Both the position numbers and the translations under genes were made by a program. Below, one piece after another: positions 61,255 to 64,000 of a stretch of DNA of 64,000 nucleotides. The DNA lies in NCBI GenBank assembly GCA_037903475.1, contig JBAJFG010000089.1, forward strand, positions 1-64,000. Direction: 5' to 3'. The notes below the pieces were generated by a model, which saw only the letters and a list, made by a program, of their open reading frames with translations, had not been told where the DNA came from and searched no databases. How positions within the stretch are numbered: position 1 is the first letter of the stretch; each line of letters begins with the position of its first letter. Source of the stretch: Ancylostoma caninum (lineage: Eukaryota; Nematoda; Chromadorea; Rhabditida; Ancylostomatidae).

Positions 61255-63957
61255 ATGGTGTTGTTTCTGCTCAGCAACGGAACTCTTTGCGCCAATACAA
61301 AGGGCTATGGAAGACAAGGAACAATCAACGTAACTCGCGTCAACGGACACTTACCACCCGCACGCGTAGCGTCAGGCCGTTTTGCCTTTTTGAACAAACA
61401 GCCAAAAATGGTTGAAAAGATGACCTAACTGACACTAGCACCTTACTAGTCACCTTAGGTCAAAAAATGAACTGTTTTTCACAGGGAGGATGCTAGAACC
61501 GCGGCTTTCTATACTCTGTTGTACCTTGGCCTGGCGCGCGCGGGTGGTAAGTGTCCGATAATCAATTTTTTCAAAATCAACATTTTTTATTAGTTTTTTG
61601 ATGCGTAGTACTCTCTCATTGGTCTTTTAGTGTTGAACTACGTACATCTACCTTCACTTGGAGCCTATTAAAGTTTTTTTCACAGAAACCGCGTAAACTT
61701 CTAGAGAAAACTTATCGTAAATAGCCGAAGAAATTCCGAGGAAAGGGAAATAGGCGAGAACCATATGGTACCCATACATACATCTCCCGCTTTTGGACAA
61801 CTCGCAAAACCAGGCATTTTGGTAAATTTGGCATGATCGATCATACTATCGAGAAAATCACTCTGGCAAACCCAAAACCCATATCATCTATACATCCCCT
61901 TTCTATTCTCTCGTATGCAACTAGTCTCGTGTCACGTGTATGTGAGTGAAGTCCACTTCCGATATGAAAAAAAATCGTGTTCACTATTTCACAAATCCCA
62001 CAAAACTTAAATGGGATTACTTAGTAATTCAGTTCTGCCCGAATGCGGATCACAAATTACATAGACCTTTTGCATGCACATATTTCACAGATGAAATTGT
62101 GAGGTAGACTCAATCCATTACATGTTTTGATAGAGTTTTTACTTTAGTTTTTTTTTTCATTCCACCATATGGTTTTGCTGGACATTTTACCACATTTTGT
62201 TTTATCCATTCCCTGTATTGTTTTTCTTCATTCCGAGAATATAATACTTAGTTTACCAAAACTTTTCCGAAGCCTCATGAACATTTAAAGGCTCGATTTT
62301 ATTCCTGAGGTCGAGGCACCAACACATTGATTTCGAACGATAGGAGTTTTTTAATGCACCGTACAAATATGTACTCGAAAGTTGACCTTAATGATCAGAA
62401 ATCGTCCAACAACCAAACTGACATGGAATTTGCAAGCTACGTACTCGGGTAATAAATAAAACTGCAATATTTCCCCAGCCTGGTCGGAATTTATAAAGAA
62501 AATGTCTGTAAAAAGAAATTGTGCTTCACGGCTCCAAGCCCTCTGAAACTGAAACCCGGTTCTGAAATTCTTGCCAACTCAACGTACAGCTGGTACTACA
62601 ACAGAATCTATAGAATCTAATTATTTCCATTGATTGCATTGAAGCATCAGAAGTGTCGTGTCGACAGAGCGAATAAACTGTCGTATAACTACATCATATA
62701 AACTCGAATTACATGAACAAAAAGCAGCTGAAACCTGATCTGTCCAGCTCCCATTGTAAAGGAAGTTCTCACCTTACACCACTTGAAACTGCGCAAGCCA
62801 TTCGCCAGACGAACACGTTCAGGGCGCCGGCTTTGCCGAGAACAAGTGTAAGGAAATCTCGTATCGAAGTACGATAGGAAGCTGAGCGTCCATGGGGGTG
62901 TTATTAAGCCATATAATGGCAATCGGAGGGTTACTATACATTCTTAAATAAAGTCTATTCAAATACGGAAGTAGTTCTGCAGCAAAAACTCGTCGTAGGA
63001 CTACAGAATACAAGAGTCACCAAGCGAAAGAGTTTAAGTAAGGTGTTACGGAGCCGAAGGGAGATAAATATGAGAATATCTGAAACAGCCGGTGTTAATA
63101 AAGCAGTGGTGCACGGTACTGCCCTACTTTCTGAACATCAGAGGGATGTTAATGGAGCAGAGCAAAAAAAGTGTGTTGTTTATATTTGAATATGTTGCTT
63201 GAGACAACCTCCAAATGCTCCCAAGAAAGGGTCGCCGAACCTTTGAAATTACTTTACAGTACAGATAGAAACCTTGAATTAGTTTATCTTTGTTTATTTT
63301 TGTTTTTATATTTGAAATACGTTTCATTAGTTATTTATTATCATAATTAATATTTTTATTGAATTTATTTTCTATTTGTGTCTTATTTCTATCTGCATTT
63401 CTATCTGTGTCCCCAAAACGGCTGAGACTCCATTTTTTTCATATACCCCCCCCCCCCCTCCCCCCACTTTCTACGTCCGCCACTGCTCTGTTATGATTTA
63501 GTAGTGTTGTCTTTCCTCCCTAACCGATCATCAATCGTCCAACTGGTAGATCTCCAACAAGTTGCGAGTGCGGATGAGGTTCGAAACGGGGAGAATTGCG
63601 AGACATTGGTGCCAGTATTCACGAACATTCCAGGAAAGGTTGTATCCCTATCACTCCGCACAGGCGAGTTTTCGACTAAAAAATTGGTATCTAAGGAACT
63701 GGCTCCAATCACTGCAACAAGTTACTTTCTAGCAACTTTCTCTACTTTCTACCAGGAGCAGAAAAAGAAAAACCAGCGCAGATTTGAAGACAACACAATT
63801 AGTTAATCCTAGGTATATACACATTTAGCAGATATAGCAAATCCCTTCGAGAGATGAGAAGGAAGGTTGGGTGTGGTATCATTCAGAAGTTCGTCACCTA
63901 TTTGAAAACGAGTTTGGATTAAAAACTAACACTACGGTGATTCTCCAACCCGAATAG
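61255..63957 (+). CDS. Putative small secreted protein, ~128 aa, 4 exons
   Basis: Model: 61255-61370, 61485-61546, 63550-63638, 63838-63957. Three independent junctions are phase-consistent. The ATG follows TTCTCACTTTCT and opens a short hydrophobic leader, MVLFLLSNGTLCA. The exon at 61485 sits between a TTTTTCACAG acceptor and a perfect GTAAGT donor and reads EDARTAAFYTLLYLGLARAG. Exon 3 reads DLQQVASADEVRNGENCETL and ends FTNIPGK. Exon 4 reads QIPSRDEKEGWVWYHSEVRH and closes with TAG. The leader may be longer if an upstream in-frame GTG (61228) is really internal to another exon. Exon 3 could also read through to 63804 instead of splicing at 63639. The product is not recognised. Intron 2 holds an AT-rich dispersed repeat. 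Confidence 0.42.
63225..63480 (+). repeat. AT-rich dispersed repeat, copy 2
   Basis: Same order of blocks as 41925-42150: ATTACTTTACAGTACA, AT-rich centre, CCCCA...GGCTGAGACTCCA and a poly-C tract. It lies in intron 2 of the small secreted-protein model. Confidence 0.75.
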
Positions 63958-64000
63958 GACCTTACAACTCTTGCCTGAATCCTATCTTCGAAGAAGATTG

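Overview
The window looks like nuclear DNA of a clade V (strongylid, hookworm-like) nematode. Genes are split into exons of roughly 60-250 bp. Most splice acceptors are the nematode type (TTTCAG or TTTTAG), some introns are only 45-60 bp, and others reach 4-7 kb because they are packed with foldback elements and decayed Tc1/mariner, hAT-like and Gypsy elements. No bacterial operon, CRISPR array or convincing tRNA or rRNA gene was seen. The assignment to hookworms is inference; the exon structures and protein matches were read directly.

Layout. (1) 1-11.5 kb is mostly non-coding and repeat-rich, and probably includes introns or upstream parts of the next gene. (2) 11.5-22.8 kb (+) carries the C-terminal 723 or so residues of a Rictor orthologue (rict-1), a core subunit of the TORC2 kinase complex, in sixteen exons whose reading phases all agree. 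(3) 23.6-25.1 kb is a broken Gypsy-type retrotransposon. (4) 25.9-27.7 kb holds several exon-like reading frames I cannot identify. (5) 28-36 kb is repeat country, with a mariner relic, palindromes and one isolated EGF-like motif. (6) 36.8-46.0 kb (+) is an aldo-keto reductase in eight exons with the complete catalytic tetrad and an unusual Cys-containing N-terminal extension. (7) 47.0-48.5 kb is a Tc3-like transposon relic, and 48.7-52.6 kb is a three-level nest of transposons. (8) 53.0-58.1 kb (-) encodes a 205-residue secreted cysteine-rich protein in five exons. (9) 61.2-64.0 kb (+) holds a phase-consistent four-exon model for a small, probably secreted protein.

The genes do not form a pathway; they are ordinary neighbouring eukaryotic loci. 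The most distinctive aspect of the window is its layered record of transposition. Target-site duplications can be read directly for several elements: 8 bp for two hAT-like elements, 9 bp for two Mutator-sized foldbacks, and TA for mariner/Tc elements. Strong hairpins lie inside introns. The least described coding content is the secreted Cys-rich protein, the small right-edge gene and the N-terminal extension of the reductase. I saw no evidence of a wholly new defence or mobile system.
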